Assembly (NCBI GenBank): GCA_002491165.1
Contig: DKVK01000046.1
Coordinates: forward strand, 1 to 50,941
Source: Porphyromonadaceae bacterium UBA7180
GTDB taxonomy: Bacteria; Bacteroidota; Bacteroidia; Bacteroidales; Muribaculaceae
Direction: 5' to 3'
Length of the DNA stretch: 50,941 nt
A program made the translations under genes and the position numbers. How positions within the stretch are numbered: position 1 is the first letter of the stretch; each line of letters starts with the position of its first letter. Shown here one piece after another: positions 1-8,707 of this stretch. The notes beneath the pieces are model-generated. The model did no database searches, was not told the DNA's origin, and saw only the letters and a program-made list of their open reading frames with translations.

Positions 1-549
1 GGCCCAGCGGCTTACGGCGTCGTATGGGAATGTTCGCGATTCGCTGATGGAATCCTGTATTTTACGTTCCACATGGTCGAGGGTAAGGCACGGGGTGCCG
101 TGTAGTTCGGGCCACGCATGTTCGCTGTTCACTCCGAAGCTCTACCTCACACGAACGCGTTCCATATTGGCGAAGTCGGCTATGGTATTCACTCCTTCGA
201 GGTACATTCTGCGCGAGAAGCGGCGTCCCTCGCCCCACAGTTCGTCGATGGGAAGGCAGGCGAGGGCAGCGGTGACGAACCGGCGGATGATTTGGTGCAT
301 CTGAATGCTTATTTCCTTATAAAGGAGATGGTGGCCGTAGAGGGCGATGAACTGTCCGCTGCGTATGAAGTCGCGAAGCTCGAACACGCGCTGTCCCATC
401 TTGATTCACATGCGTTTGGCATCGTTGCTGCGCGCCATGACAAAGCCGTCGTTATTGCCTCCGACGACCATCGGACGCCCTTCGAGGCCGGGGTGCACGG
501 TGCGTTCGCAGGAAACGAAGAAGTTGTCGCAATCGGGCAAACCTGTCAT
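1..549 (-). pseudogene. broken umuC/DNA polymerase V-type Y-family polymerase, truncated by window edge
   Basis: Minus-strand translation from the ATG at 549 gives a Y-family polymerase N-terminus (CDNFFVSCER, then EGRPMVVGGNNDGFVMARS), which holds the first catalytic Asp region. An in-frame TGA at 406-408 interrupts it where a Gly is expected (AKRM-stop-IKMGQ). The same frame then continues as MGQRVFELRDFI and QMHQIIRRF, and jumps directly to LPIDELWGEGRRFSRRM. About 100 or more residues are therefore missing, including the SIDE catalytic segment and fingers. A second in-frame stop (TAG) lies at 142-144. Beyond it the family sequence resumes (ELHGTPCLTLDHVERK, then SISESRTFPYD) to the edge. 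The ATG overlaps the recQ stop (ATGA), so it was a coupled downstream gene. In life the protein would do translesion synthesis; as it stands it cannot be active. Confidence 0.85.
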
Positions 550-2459
550 GCTTTCTTGCGAGTTGAAAGTTTACCGTCATTGTCCGCCACGACGAACCCT
601 TCGGCCATGAGATGTCGTAGCGCGGAGAGCACGTCTTCCTTGCCGCGGTAACGCTCGGCGAAGGCGTTGATTGTAACGGGACATTCGGCCGAAGAGAGAA
701 AGACGTAGACATCGTTGACGAGTTGTGTGAAGTTTCGGCGTCGCGGGGGGGATTTCCGCTTGCGGCAAACGTCGCAGCAGCCGCAATCGCCGTCGGGCGT
801 CTCGCCGAAGTATTCGAGAATCACCGAGGCGCGGCAACGCGAAGCCGTGGAGGCAAAGTCTATCATTCCTTTGCCGCGCACAAGGGCGGCTTCTTTGCGT
901 TCCTCATAGGCGGAGCGCGGTATCTGAACGTATTGCGGCTCTTCACGTGAGGTGACGACATAGATGCAGGGGACGCGCGACAGCGGGATGTAGCTCAGCA
1001 CACGTTGGCGCGAAAGTTCAAGAAGTGCCTCGTAAACCTCTCTTGTAGCAAGGTTTAGCTCCGTACCGAGTTTGGTTTCCGCAATGGGGGTATAGTCGGC
1101 GAAGAGTCCGCCGTAGTTGCGCATCAGCGACATGAGTACCCGCGAAGCGTTGTCTGAGAGCGCAACATTCATGTCATACATTTCGTCACGCTCCAGAAGC
1201 ATGAGCACACGCGAGCGGTTCATCGGCTCTTCCAGATATTCGAGATAACCGGAGTTGCCGAGGATTACGAGCGCGGCATGCACCTGCTGCTCTTCGTAAC
1301 CGAAGGTTTCGCAAAATTTGTGGATGTCGAATTGCAGGAGCCGGCCATAGCCTTCGCCCAGCGCTATGCCGAGGAAGTTACAGACACGCTCGTAGATTTT
1401 ACGTATTCGTTCCTTTTCAGGAAAATGCTTTGTTATGTATCGGCGCAACTGCGCGTCGTCGTTGCGGCTGTGGAGCAGGACGGCGTAGGAGGGGAGACCG
1501 TCGCGGCCTGCTCGTCCCGATTCCTGATAATAATCTTCGAGCGATGGCGGCATGGAGTAGTGCACTACGGTGCGTACGTCGGGCTTGTCGATGCCCATTC
1601 CGAAGGCGTTGGTGGCCACTATAATGCGGATGCGGCCCTGCATCCAGTCGTTCTGCCGCCGTTCCTTGACCTCGAAGTCAAGTCCGGCGTGGAAATAAGT
1701 GGCGGAGAACCCTTTGCGCTCAAGCATCTCTGCGATGAGGCGCGTCCGCTGCCGGCTGCGTACATACACTATGGCGGAGCCTTCCGTGGCAGAGAGTATG
1801 CGCAGCAGTTGAGCATCCTTGTCGTAGGATTCGCGCACCACATAGCTGATGTTCGGTCGCAGGAAACTGCGGCGGTGTACGGCGGGGTCCTCGAGCAGGA
1901 GTTTGTCACATATGTCACGCGCCACAACCGGTGTCGCCGAGGCCGTGAGAGCCATAACCGGCACTCCGGGAAGGTATTTCCGCAATTCCCCGATGCGGAG
2001 ATAAGGCGGCCGGAAATCGTAGCCCCACTGCGAGATGCAGTGCGCTTCGTCCACAACGAGGAGCCGAACGCCGAGTCGCCCCAATTCCATGCGGAAATTG
2101 ACGTTCTGCACGCGTTCGGGGGAGACGTAGAGAAAGCTGATGCGGCCGTTGTGCAGGCGCTCGAAGGTATGGCGTATTTCGGCGCGGTTCATGCCGTTGT
2201 GCAGATATACGGCTTTAATGCCGCGGCTCCGCAGGTTGTCCACCTGATCTTTCATCAGCGAGATGAGCGGCGTTATCACCACGGTCAGTCCGCCCAATGC
2301 CAGTGCCGGAACCTGGAAACAGATGGATTTCCCGCCACCGGTAGGCATGAGCGTCAGCGTGTCGCGGCCTGAAAGCACGCTGCGGATGACCTCTTCCTGC
2401 GTATCGCGGAAGGAGTCATAACCCCAGTGTTTTTTCAGAATTGCGAATATGTCTTGCAT
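546..2459 (-). CDS. recQ: ATP-dependent DNA helicase RecQ
   Basis: 637 aa superfamily 2 3'-5' DNA helicase for recombination and fork repair. Visible motifs: Walker A TGGGKS at residues 40-45, DEAH at 137-140 followed by CISQWGYDFR (aromatic-rich loop), ESGRAGRDG at about 313-321, and a RecQ-C-terminal zinc site with Cys542, Cys559, Cys562 and Cys565 (C-x16-C-x2-C-x2-C). The last 65 residues look winged-helix-like; no clear HRDC domain is present, so this is the shorter of the two RecQ types common in Bacteroidales. The start at 2459 lies about 36 nt below a promoter-like element (2503-2533) that is covered by an inverted repeat. Its stop overlaps the start of the broken umuC gene. Confidence 0.95.
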   Translation of the reverse strand: MQDIFAILKKHWGYDSFRDTQEEVIRSVLSGRDTLTLMPTGGGKSICFQVPALALGGLTVVITPLISLMKDQVDNLRSRGIKAVYLHNGMNRAEIRHTFERLHNGRISFLYVSPERVQNVNFRMELGRLGVRLLVVDEAHCISQWGYDFRPPYLRIGELRKYLPGVPVMALTASATPVVARDICDKLLLEDPAVHRRSFLRPNISYVVRESYDKDAQLLRILSATEGSAIVYVRSRQRTRLIAEMLERKGFSATYFHAGLDFEVKERRQNDWMQGRIRIIVATNAFGMGIDKPDVRTVVHYSMPPSLEDYYQESGRAGRDGLPSYAVLLHSRNDDAQLRRYITKHFPEKERIRKIYERVCNFLGIALGEGYGRLLQFDIHKFCETFGYEEQQVHAALVILGNSGYLEYLEEPMNRSRVLMLLERDEMYDMNVALSDNASRVLMSLMRNYGGLFADYTPIAETKLGTELNLATREVYEALLELSRQRVLSYIPLSRVPCIYVVTSREEPQYVQIPRSAYEERKEAALVRGKGMIDFASTASRCRASVILEYFGETPDGDCGCCDVCRKRKSPPRRRNFTQLVNDVYVFLSSAECPVTINAFAERYRGKEDVLSALRHLMAEGFVVADNDGKLSTRKKA

Positions 2460-2499
2460 ATGTAACGTTTAGGGACGTGGGGAGGCTGAACTTTGGCTT

Positions 2500-2533
2500 T
2501 AGCTAAATTATTCATTTTAGCTATATTAGCAAA
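2500..2533 (-). promoter_or_regulatory. recQ promoter with inverted-repeat operator candidate
   Basis: On the minus strand TTTG (2530-2533) is followed after 19 bp by TAATTTAG (2503-2510), one mismatch from the Bacteroidales TAnnTTTG element. A perfect 8-bp inverted repeat, TAGCTAAA (2500-2507) and TTTAGCTA (2516-2523), straddles the -7 element, the layout expected for a repressor site. The repressor is unknown. Confidence 0.5.
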
Positions 2534-2550
2534 GAACCCGGCGTTTTGGC

Positions 2551-2567
2551 GGACGCATGGTGCGTCC
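2551..2567 (-). terminator. hairpin after recJ, possible terminator
   Basis: GGACGCA-TGG-TGCGTCC is a perfect 7-bp stem 26 nt past the recJ stop. No run of T follows on the minus strand, so intrinsic termination is uncertain. Confidence 0.35.
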
Positions 2568-2592
2568 CTGCTCTTCGGGGGAGTTTTGGAGG

Positions 2593-4329
2593 CTAATGGT
2601 CGGCCGAGATACGGATGTCTTTTATCAGGAGTTGCAGTTTGTCACCCTTCGACCCGTGCTTGGTCTGCTCTATGGTGTAGACTATGTCGATGGGTTTGTG
2701 GGCATGGATATGTTCGAAGTATGGGGCCATGTTGAAGGCGATGGCCGAGATTACGCGGCTCGTGCTGTTATCTTCCAGTTCCAGTTTTATGTGCTCGAGG
2801 TTCCGCCCCACAAGTTTGCTGGTACCGAAGTCTATCACACGGCGCGTGCGGAACACCGGCTTCTGGTTGCCTGGACCGTATGGGTCGAATTTCTTCAGCG
2901 CGCCCATGAACTCGGGGGTGATGTCGGCGAAGGTGATGTCGGCGTCTATGTCGATTTGCGGCGAAAGCTGGCTGGGATGGATATGTTCGGACACATACTG
3001 CTCGAAACGGCGGCTGAACTCCGGGATGTTCTCCTCCTTCAGCGAAAGGCCGACGGCGTAGGGGTGTCCGCCGAAGTTCTCCAGAAGGTCGCGGGTGGAA
3101 CTGATGGCATCGTAGATATCGAAGTTTCGGACCGAGCGCGACGAGCCTGTGGCGATGCCGTCTGAGCCGGTGAGCACCACCACGGGCTTGTAATAAAGCT
3201 CGGTGAGGCGCGAGGCCACGATGCCGATGATGCCCTTGTGCCAGTCCTTGTTGTAGATTACTATTGTACGTTTCCCCTGCACAACCTCTACATCCTTTTC
3301 TATCAGGTGGTTGGCTTCTTCGGTGATGCGTTTGTCCAGCTCCTTGCGGTCTTTGTTGTGGCGGTCAATGTCCTTACCTTTCTCGTAGGCGTCGTGGAGG
3401 TCGCGCATAGTAAGGAGGTCCACCGTCTCCATGCCGCTCTGCATACGGCCGGAGGCGTTTATGCGCGGTCCGATTTTGAAGATGACATCGCTGATGGTGA
3501 TATTCTTGTTGGTGAGTTTGCAAAGGCGGATAATGCTTCGCAAGCCGAGGTTGGGATTGGAATTCAGGCGTTTCAGGCCGTGGTAGGCCATTACACGGTT
3601 CTCGCCGACGATGGGAACAAGGTCGGCGGCGATGCTGACGGCCGCCAGGTCGAGCAGTGATTCCAGTTCGCCATGGTTGGTGAGGCCATTGCTCATGGCA
3701 AAGGCCTGCATGAACTTGAATCCTACGCCGCAACCGCTCAGGTCTCGGCAGGGGTAGGTGTTGCCCGGCAACTTGGGGTTGAGGATGGCCACCGCTTCGG
3801 GTAGCTCCTCGTCGGGCATGTGGTGATCGCAGATTATGAAGTCTATCCCTTTTTCGCGGGCATAGCGTATCTCGTCGTTTGCCTTTATGCCGCAGTCGAG
3901 GATTATGATAAGTTTTACGTTGTTCTCGGCGGCATAGTCAATGCTCTTGCGCGAGATGCCGTAACCGTCGTCGGAACGCGACGGAATGTAGTATTCTATA
4001 TTGCTGTAGAAGTTCTGTAAGTACTTGTAGACCAGCGCTACGGCGGTTGTGCCGTCCACATCGTAATCGCCGAAGACCATGATGCGTTCCTTGGCACCCA
4101 TGGCCTTGTTGAGCCGCTCCACCGCCTTGTCCATGTCCTTCATGAGGAAAGGGTCATGGAGGTCAGACACCGACGGTGAGAAAAACCTGTCAGCCTCCTC
4201 CGGTGTAGTGACCCCGCGGCGGATTAGCAGCTCGGCGACGGGCGGGCTGTCGCTGCAATAACGCCGCAACGCTTCCTCTTGCTCGGCCTGCCGGTGCGCC
4301 AAAGGTTCATAATTCCATTTTTTTATCAT
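2593..4329 (-). CDS. recJ: single-stranded-DNA-specific exonuclease RecJ
   Basis: 578 aa DHH-family 5'-3' ssDNA exonuclease, used in RecF-pathway recombination and mismatch repair. Metal-binding motifs are intact: GDYDVDGTTA at 87-96, LDCG at about 144-147, CDHH at 167-170, and the DHHA1 GGHPYAVGL segment near the C-terminal third. The frame is open for 75 codons upstream, but the true start is the ATG at 4329 (MIKKWNYEPL). The upstream stretch has no family similarity, and a good promoter (4442-4473) lies inside it, so the longer ORF could not be fully transcribed. It is divergent from bamD. Confidence 0.95.
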   Translation of the reverse strand: MIKKWNYEPLAHRQAEQEEALRRYCSDSPPVAELLIRRGVTTPEEADRFFSPSVSDLHDPFLMKDMDKAVERLNKAMGAKERIMVFGDYDVDGTTAVALVYKYLQNFYSNIEYYIPSRSDDGYGISRKSIDYAAENNVKLIIILDCGIKANDEIRYAREKGIDFIICDHHMPDEELPEAVAILNPKLPGNTYPCRDLSGCGVGFKFMQAFAMSNGLTNHGELESLLDLAAVSIAADLVPIVGENRVMAYHGLKRLNSNPNLGLRSIIRLCKLTNKNITISDVIFKIGPRINASGRMQSGMETVDLLTMRDLHDAYEKGKDIDRHNKDRKELDKRITEEANHLIEKDVEVVQGKRTIVIYNKDWHKGIIGIVASRLTELYYKPVVVLTGSDGIATGSSRSVRNFDIYDAISSTRDLLENFGGHPYAVGLSLKEENIPEFSRRFEQYVSEHIHPSQLSPQIDIDADITFADITPEFMGALKKFDPYGPGNQKPVFRTRRVIDFGTSKLVGRNLEHIKLELEDNSTSRVISAIAFNMAPYFEHIHAHKPIDIVYTIEQTKHGSKGDKLQLLIKDIRISADH

Positions 4330-4441
4330 CGTATTATCATTTTTAGCATAGTAAGTTGTACACACGGGGGACGGCTTGTGGAATCGGGGAGGGAAATGGG
4401 TAAAGATGCGTCTAAAATGTGTCTGCCGAGGTAAAGATGTG

Positions 4442-4473
4442 CAAAAATAGCGAAAAAAATCGAAACCGCCAAA
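4442..4473 (-). promoter_or_regulatory. recJ promoter
   Basis: Minus strand: TTTG (4470-4473), 20 bp, TATTTTTG (4442-4449), a full match to the Bacteroidales consensus. The expected transcript start is near 4435, giving a leader of about 105 nt. Confidence 0.7.
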
Positions 4474-4686
4474 TCTTGTAACCAGATTTAACGAAAGTCG
4501 TACATATTTTATTGCTCTGCTGTCCCGGGAAAGAAAACTCCGTGACCTTAACATGATTGAAAGCGATGGTCAGATGCGGTAAACTGTTTGATAAGGAAGT
4601 TTTTACTTAACAATGCAGATTTAAGAGCGGATTAGTGTTAAATTTAATTAAATAATGCGGAATTTTGAAGGGAGGAAAGGTGCGGG

Positions 4687-4718
4687 TTTGGTTATTTGCG
4701 GGAGATGTTGTAATTTTG
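4687..4718 (+). promoter_or_regulatory. bamD-rpoZ promoter
   Basis: TTTG (4687-4690), 20 bp, TAATTTTG (4711-4718): consensus match. The predicted start near 4725 leaves a leader of about 165 nt before bamD. Confidence 0.7.
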
Positions 4719-4728
4719 TAGTTCAGAA

Positions 4729-4764
4729 TGTGTGCGTGTTAAAAAATGCGTGCGCACATTTTTT
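4729..4764 (+). terminator. terminator-like hairpin in the bamD leader (attenuator candidate)
   Basis: TGTGTGCG (4729-4736) can pair with TGCGCACA (4751-4758), 8 bp with two G-U pairs, followed at once by six T (4759-4764). It lies only a few nucleotides below the predicted transcript start, so most transcripts could end before bamD unless the hairpin is relieved. Confidence 0.45.
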
Positions 4765-4890
4765 GAGACTGACGAAGTTGTGGCCGGTTAATGCGGCGCA
4801 CTCCGTAACTGTTTTGCGGCTGAAAAAGGTGTATTCCAAGTGGATTCGGCCCGCATGGCGGCGGAACTCAATTAACTTGAATAAACTTGT

Positions 4891-5691
4891 ATGCGTAAGT
4901 ACTTATGCCTACTGCTGTTGGCCTGTATCATGACGGCCTGCGGCGATTACAACAAAATACTGAAGAGCAACAACCCGCAGCTCAAGTTCGAGTATGCCAA
5001 AAAGTGTTTCGACAAGAAGCAATACGTGCAGGCGGCCACGTTGCTCGAAAGCGTCATCACCCCGTTGCGCGGCGGTCCCGATGGCGAAGAGGCGCTCTAT
5101 ATGCTGGGAATGTCGTATTACGAGCAGCGCGATTACCTCAATGCAGCCGTCTATTTCAAGACGTATTACCAGCGTTATCCCCGCGGTAAATATGCCGAAC
5201 AGTCCCGCTTCTACAGCGGATACGGCTATTATCTCGACTCCCCGGATCCGCAACTCGACCAGACCGTCACCCTCAAAGGTATTGAGGAACTTCAAGGGTT
5301 CCTTGATTACTTCCCGAAGAGCGACAAGGTCACCATCGCGCAGAATGCCATCTTCGAACTTCAAGACAAACTGACGCTCAAGGAGTTGCAGAACGCTCAG
5401 TTATACTACAACCTCGGCAATTTCATGGGTAATAACTACGGCTCGGCGGTAGTGGTAGCCGAAAACGCCCTGAAGATGTATCCCTACTCCAAGTACCGTG
5501 AGGACTTCGAGTTGCTGATACTGAAGTCGAAGTATCAGGAGGCGCGCCAGAGCGTGCCCGAGAAACGGAAGGAACGCTTTCAGGAGGTGATAGACGAATA
5601 CTACTCGTACATCAATACCTATCCCGATACCAAGAACCGCCATGAGGCGGACAATATATTCAAGATAGCTTCATCATACGTAGAGAAATAA
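4891..5691 (+). CDS. bamD: outer-membrane assembly lipoprotein BamD
   Basis: 266 aa lipoprotein of the beta-barrel assembly machinery, which helps BamA insert outer-membrane proteins. A lipoprotein signal peptide ends in a lipobox with acylated Cys17 (IMTAC). The mature part consists of TPR-like helical repeats with typical spacing (for example YMLGMSYYEQRDYLNAAVYFKTYY), and length fits the family. rpoZ starts 20 nt downstream and is probably co-transcribed. A promoter and a leader hairpin lie upstream. In Bacteroidetes bamD next to the omega gene is a familiar order, which supports the call. Confidence 0.92.
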   Translation: MRKYLCLLLLACIMTACGDYNKILKSNNPQLKFEYAKKCFDKKQYVQAATLLESVITPLRGGPDGEEALYMLGMSYYEQRDYLNAAVYFKTYYQRYPRGKYAEQSRFYSGYGYYLDSPDPQLDQTVTLKGIEELQGFLDYFPKSDKVTIAQNAIFELQDKLTLKELQNAQLYYNLGNFMGNNYGSAVVVAENALKMYPYSKYREDFELLILKSKYQEARQSVPEKRKERFQEVIDEYYSYINTYPDTKNRHEADNIFKIASSYVEK

Positions 5692-5711
5692 AGGTAATTA
5701 ACAGATATAAA

Positions 5712-6047
5712 ATGGATTACAAGAAAACAAATGCGCCCACAAACACCGTGACCCGCGATATGATAGCCATGGCCGAGCAGACCGGGAACGTCTACGAGAC
5801 CGTATGCATCATCGGCAAACGCGCCAATCAAATCGCCATAGAGATGAAAAAGGGCCTTGAAAAGAAACTTCAAGAATTTGCTTCTACCGACAACAATGAG
5901 GAAATGGCCGAGAACCGTGAGCAGATAGAAATATCGCGCTTCTACGAGAAACTGCCGAAGCCGACCCTCATCGCTACGCAGGAGTATGTGGAGCACAAAC
6001 TGTACTTCACGAATCCGCTGAAGGAGAAAGACCGTCTTGACGACTGA
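5712..6047 (+). CDS. rpoZ: RNA polymerase omega subunit
   Basis: 111 aa, Rpb6/omega family. Landmarks typical of the Bacteroidetes form are the N-terminal MDYKKTNAPTNTVTRDM, GNVYETVCIIGKRANQIA (helix that grips the beta-prime subunit), ENREQIEISRFYEKLPKPTLIATQEY, and a charged end. It assists assembly of the core polymerase and, in other bacteria, forms part of a ppGpp site. It lies 20 nt after bamD and is followed by a clear terminator, so bamD-rpoZ is a two-gene unit. Confidence 0.93.
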   Translation: MDYKKTNAPTNTVTRDMIAMAEQTGNVYETVCIIGKRANQIAIEMKKGLEKKLQEFASTDNNEEMAENREQIEISRFYEKLPKPTLIATQEYVEHKLYFTNPLKEKDRLDD

Positions 6048-6082
6048 TTCGTAATCCTCCCCCACACAAAGTTATGATACTG

Positions 6083-6111
6083 AAACCGCGGATACCCTTC
6101 GCGGTTTTTTT
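6083..6111 (+). terminator. rho-independent terminator after rpoZ
   Basis: AAACCGCG (6083-6090) and CGCGGTTT (6100-6107) form an 8-bp stem with a 9-nt loop; an unbroken T run spans 6105-6111. It sits 35 nt past the rpoZ stop. Confidence 0.88.
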
Positions 6112-6121
6112 AATCCCCGGA

Positions 6122-7141
6122 ATGTCAGCACCATTAACGATACATATCTTCAATCCCGAAACCGACTATGCCTTGGCTTCGGGACGGACGCAATACACTC
6201 CGCCGAAAAACGTCAGGATGCTGAGAAAGATGCTCCACGCGTTGCCGGTTATATTCGCAAAACCCGGCGATGCGATTCTCGCGCTCGACGATGATGTGGA
6301 CCACGAAGGCATGTATCGCCAGTTATGCCGCCTCCGCGGTGTGGAAATAATTACCTTAGGTCAGCTGAAAGGGTTGCATCCTCAAAGTATTTCTCCATGG
6401 GGATGGAACGCCGCATTACGCAACACACTGCTACGCAACGGATTGGAAAAGAAACTGATGCCTGCAGAAGAGGAAATGGAATTGATTCGCGCCTTGTCGC
6501 ACAGACGAAATACCATCCCGTTCCTTCAAACTTTCACAGAATATGATATAGGCGAAATGCCATGCGAGCTAAAAAGTATGGAAGAGTTTGACGAATGGCT
6601 TGGACGACATCCCGACGGTTATCTAAAATCGCCGTGGAGCAGTTCGGGTCGGGGTGTTCTGCGAATTGCCGGTCAGTCGCCGGAGGCTGTAAGACGATGG
6701 GCCGGAGGTAGCATCCGCACGCAAGGAAGCGTAATGGCGGAACGGCCATGGGACCGCACTCTCGACTTCGCCTCCGAATGGGAAATGACAGCCGAGGGAA
6801 GAGCCATTTTCAAAGGATTGTCAGTATTCGAGACTAATGAAAGCGGTCGTTACAGCCATAACATCAGCGACAGCACAGCCGCCTTGCTTGCCCGCATCCG
6901 CCATATCGCACCGACCGTTGACGACAACCTTTTCCAAGCACAATCGCGCGCGCTCGCCAAAATGCTGAGAGGTTACGTCGGACCGGTAGGGATTGATATG
7001 CTCGCAGACAAGGACGGCAGTGTAAATCCCTGTGTGGAAATAAACCTGCGTCACACCATGGGAATGACTGCCGCCGCTCTATACAAGCTGACCGGGCGAC
7101 CCCGAAATTTCAATCCGCTCACCCCGGATTTTATCATCTGA
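6122..7141 (+). CDS. ATP-grasp-like protein of unknown function
   Basis: 339 aa when started at the ATG at 6122 (MSAPLTIHIFNPETDYALASG). The frame is open from 6074, but those codons lie across the rpoZ terminator, so 6122 is preferred. No signal peptide or membrane segment. Two features suggest an ATP-grasp fold: a nucleotide-loop-like KSPWSSSGRGVL in the middle and, near the end, DMLADKDGSVNPCVEINLRHTMG, where the ExN pattern resembles the metal-binding acidic/Asn pair of ATP-grasp ligases. I recognise it only as a conserved Bacteroidales protein; substrate and partner are unknown. It seems to be a single gene with no close promoter consensus. Confidence 0.65.
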   Translation: MSAPLTIHIFNPETDYALASGRTQYTPPKNVRMLRKMLHALPVIFAKPGDAILALDDDVDHEGMYRQLCRLRGVEIITLGQLKGLHPQSISPWGWNAALRNTLLRNGLEKKLMPAEEEMELIRALSHRRNTIPFLQTFTEYDIGEMPCELKSMEEFDEWLGRHPDGYLKSPWSSSGRGVLRIAGQSPEAVRRWAGGSIRTQGSVMAERPWDRTLDFASEWEMTAEGRAIFKGLSVFETNESGRYSHNISDSTAALLARIRHIAPTVDDNLFQAQSRALAKMLRGYVGPVGIDMLADKDGSVNPCVEINLRHTMGMTAAALYKLTGRPRNFNPLTPDFII

Positions 7142-7333
7142 GAAAATGTGACGGATGTATCTAACATCTTATGTGTCTGGTGTGTCTAAGGCAATACAAA
7201 GTCAAACCGATAAGCCAATGGGGCAGAAGCTTTATGGCCTCAGTAAAATCTTGATAGACATGTAAAACCTATATATAAATGCCAACAGCCAAATAGCAAA
7301 CCAACCTCCTGACTGCCGGTATTTAAAGAAGCT

Positions 7334-8707
7334 TTATCCGTTGAAAAGGTGGCGGAAGAGGTCTTCTATTTTGCGGACTTCCACTATTTTTATCTTGTAT
7401 TTGTCCTGGGCTCCTTTGAGGTTGCCGTAGGGGATATAGATGGTCTCGAAACCGAGTTTGGCGGCTTCCTCTACGCGTTGCTCTATGCGTGTCACGGTGC
7501 GGATTTCGCCGGAAAGTCCCACTTCGCCCACCATTACGGCAGAGGAGGGAAGCGTCACGTCGAAGTTCGACGACATGATGGCCGAAACCACGGCGAGGTC
7601 AAGCGCAGGGTCGGTCACTTTCACGCCGCCGGCTATGTTGAGGAAGACGTCTTTCTGTCCGAGCCGGAATTTCGCGCGTTTTTCAAGAACGGCGAGGAGC
7701 ATGTTCAACCGCCGCGAGTCGAACCCGGTGACGGAACGCTGCGGCGTGCCATAAGCCGCCGTAGAAACAAGTGCCTGTGTCTCAATCATAAAAGGACGGA
7801 TTCCTTCGACGCTCGTTCCGATGGCTATGCCGCTCATGTCTTCAACACGGTTTTGCGAAAGGAGCATTTCCGACGGGTTCTTCACCTCACGCAGACCGCG
7901 TTCTACCATTTCATAGATTCCTATTTCAGAAGTCGAGCCGAAACGGTTCTTGATTGCGCGCACTATGCGGAAAAGGTATTGCCGGTCCCCCTCGAATTGC
8001 AACACGGTGTCCACGATGTGTTCCAAAACTTTCGGACCGGCTATCGACCCCTCCTTGTTAATGTGGCCAACGAGTATTACCGGCGTTCCTGACGTCTTGG
8101 CATAGCGCAGCAATGCAGCGGCACATTCGCGCACTTGGCTGACGCTTCCGGCGGCAGATTCTATCGTGTCGGTAGCAATGGTCTGAATGGAGTCAACGAT
8201 GAGCAGTCCGGGGTTAACTTTCTCGATTTGCGTGAAAATATTCTCCAGTGATGTTTCGCAAAGGATAAAAGTATTGTCGGAGATTTTACCGAGCCGGTCG
8301 GCGCGAAGTTTCAGTTGGCTTGCACTCTCCTCTCCGGAGACGTAAAGTATTGTTCTTCCGCGAATCGATAGGATATTTTGAAGTAAAAGTGTAGACTTGC
8401 CTATGCCGGGTTCGCCGCCGATGAGGGTAATGCTTCCGGCCACGAGTCCGCCTCCGAGCACACGGTTGAGTTCCGAGCTGGGCATCTTGACGCGCAGCTC
8501 GTCGATAGGGATAATCTCGGCCAAACGTACCGGTTTCTGCTTGGAGGAAGGGAGTAGTGTTCCGGGAAGCGACTTGTTGGAGGCGGTGGAGATTTTCTCC
8601 TCAACGAAGGTGTTCCACTCCTTGCACGAGGGACAGCGGCCGAGCCATTTCGGCGTCTCGTATCCGCAGTTGGAGCAGAAAAAGGCGGTTTTAATTTTCT
8701 TTACCAT
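7334..8707 (-). CDS. radA: DNA repair protein RadA
   Basis: 457 aa RecA-like ATPase with Lon-like C-terminal domain; promotes branch migration during recombination. N-terminal zinc finger Cys11, Cys14, Cys25, Cys28; Walker A GGEPGIGKS at 97-105; Walker B LLIVDSIQT at about 168-176; RadA-specific KNRFG at 253-257. The chosen start (MVKKIKTAFFCSNCG) is the family start; an ATG 33 nt upstream adds residues without similarity. It overlaps the end of the upstream RNA methyltransferase gene by 17 nt, so the two are translationally linked. Confidence 0.95.
   Translation of the reverse strand: MVKKIKTAFFCSNCGYETPKWLGRCPSCKEWNTFVEEKISTASNKSLPGTLLPSSKQKPVRLAEIIPIDELRVKMPSSELNRVLGGGLVAGSITLIGGEPGIGKSTLLLQNILSIRGRTILYVSGEESASQLKLRADRLGKISDNTFILCETSLENIFTQIEKVNPGLLIVDSIQTIATDTIESAAGSVSQVRECAAALLRYAKTSGTPVILVGHINKEGSIAGPKVLEHIVDTVLQFEGDRQYLFRIVRAIKNRFGSTSEIGIYEMVERGLREVKNPSEMLLSQNRVEDMSGIAIGTSVEGIRPFMIETQALVSTAAYGTPQRSVTGFDSRRLNMLLAVLEKRAKFRLGQKDVFLNIAGGVKVTDPALDLAVVSAIMSSNFDVTLPSSAVMVGEVGLSGEIRTVTRIEQRVEEAAKLGFETIYIPYGNLKGAQDKYKIKIVEVRKIEDLFRHLFNG

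Larger units (their letters stand above)
4330..4890. other. divergent intergenic region recJ/bamD
   Basis: About 560 bp with no credible gene. It holds the recJ promoter on the minus strand (4442-4473) and the bamD promoter plus a terminator-like hairpin on the plus strand (4687-4764). The rest is AT-rich and shows no repeat that I can see. Confidence 0.6.

Noticed and set aside
118..651. Plus-strand ORF of 177 codons at the left edge
   Set aside because: It is the antisense of the broken umuC-type gene and of the recQ end; the minus-strand translation has clear family motifs.
1278..2372. 364-codon plus-strand ORF inside recQ
   Set aside because: Long shadow frame on the strand opposite recQ; no recognisable domain, no promoter, and recQ is intact.
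4330..4554. 75-codon N-terminal extension of recJ
   Set aside because: It contains the predicted recJ promoter and has no family similarity; the ATG at 4329 gives the normal RecJ start.
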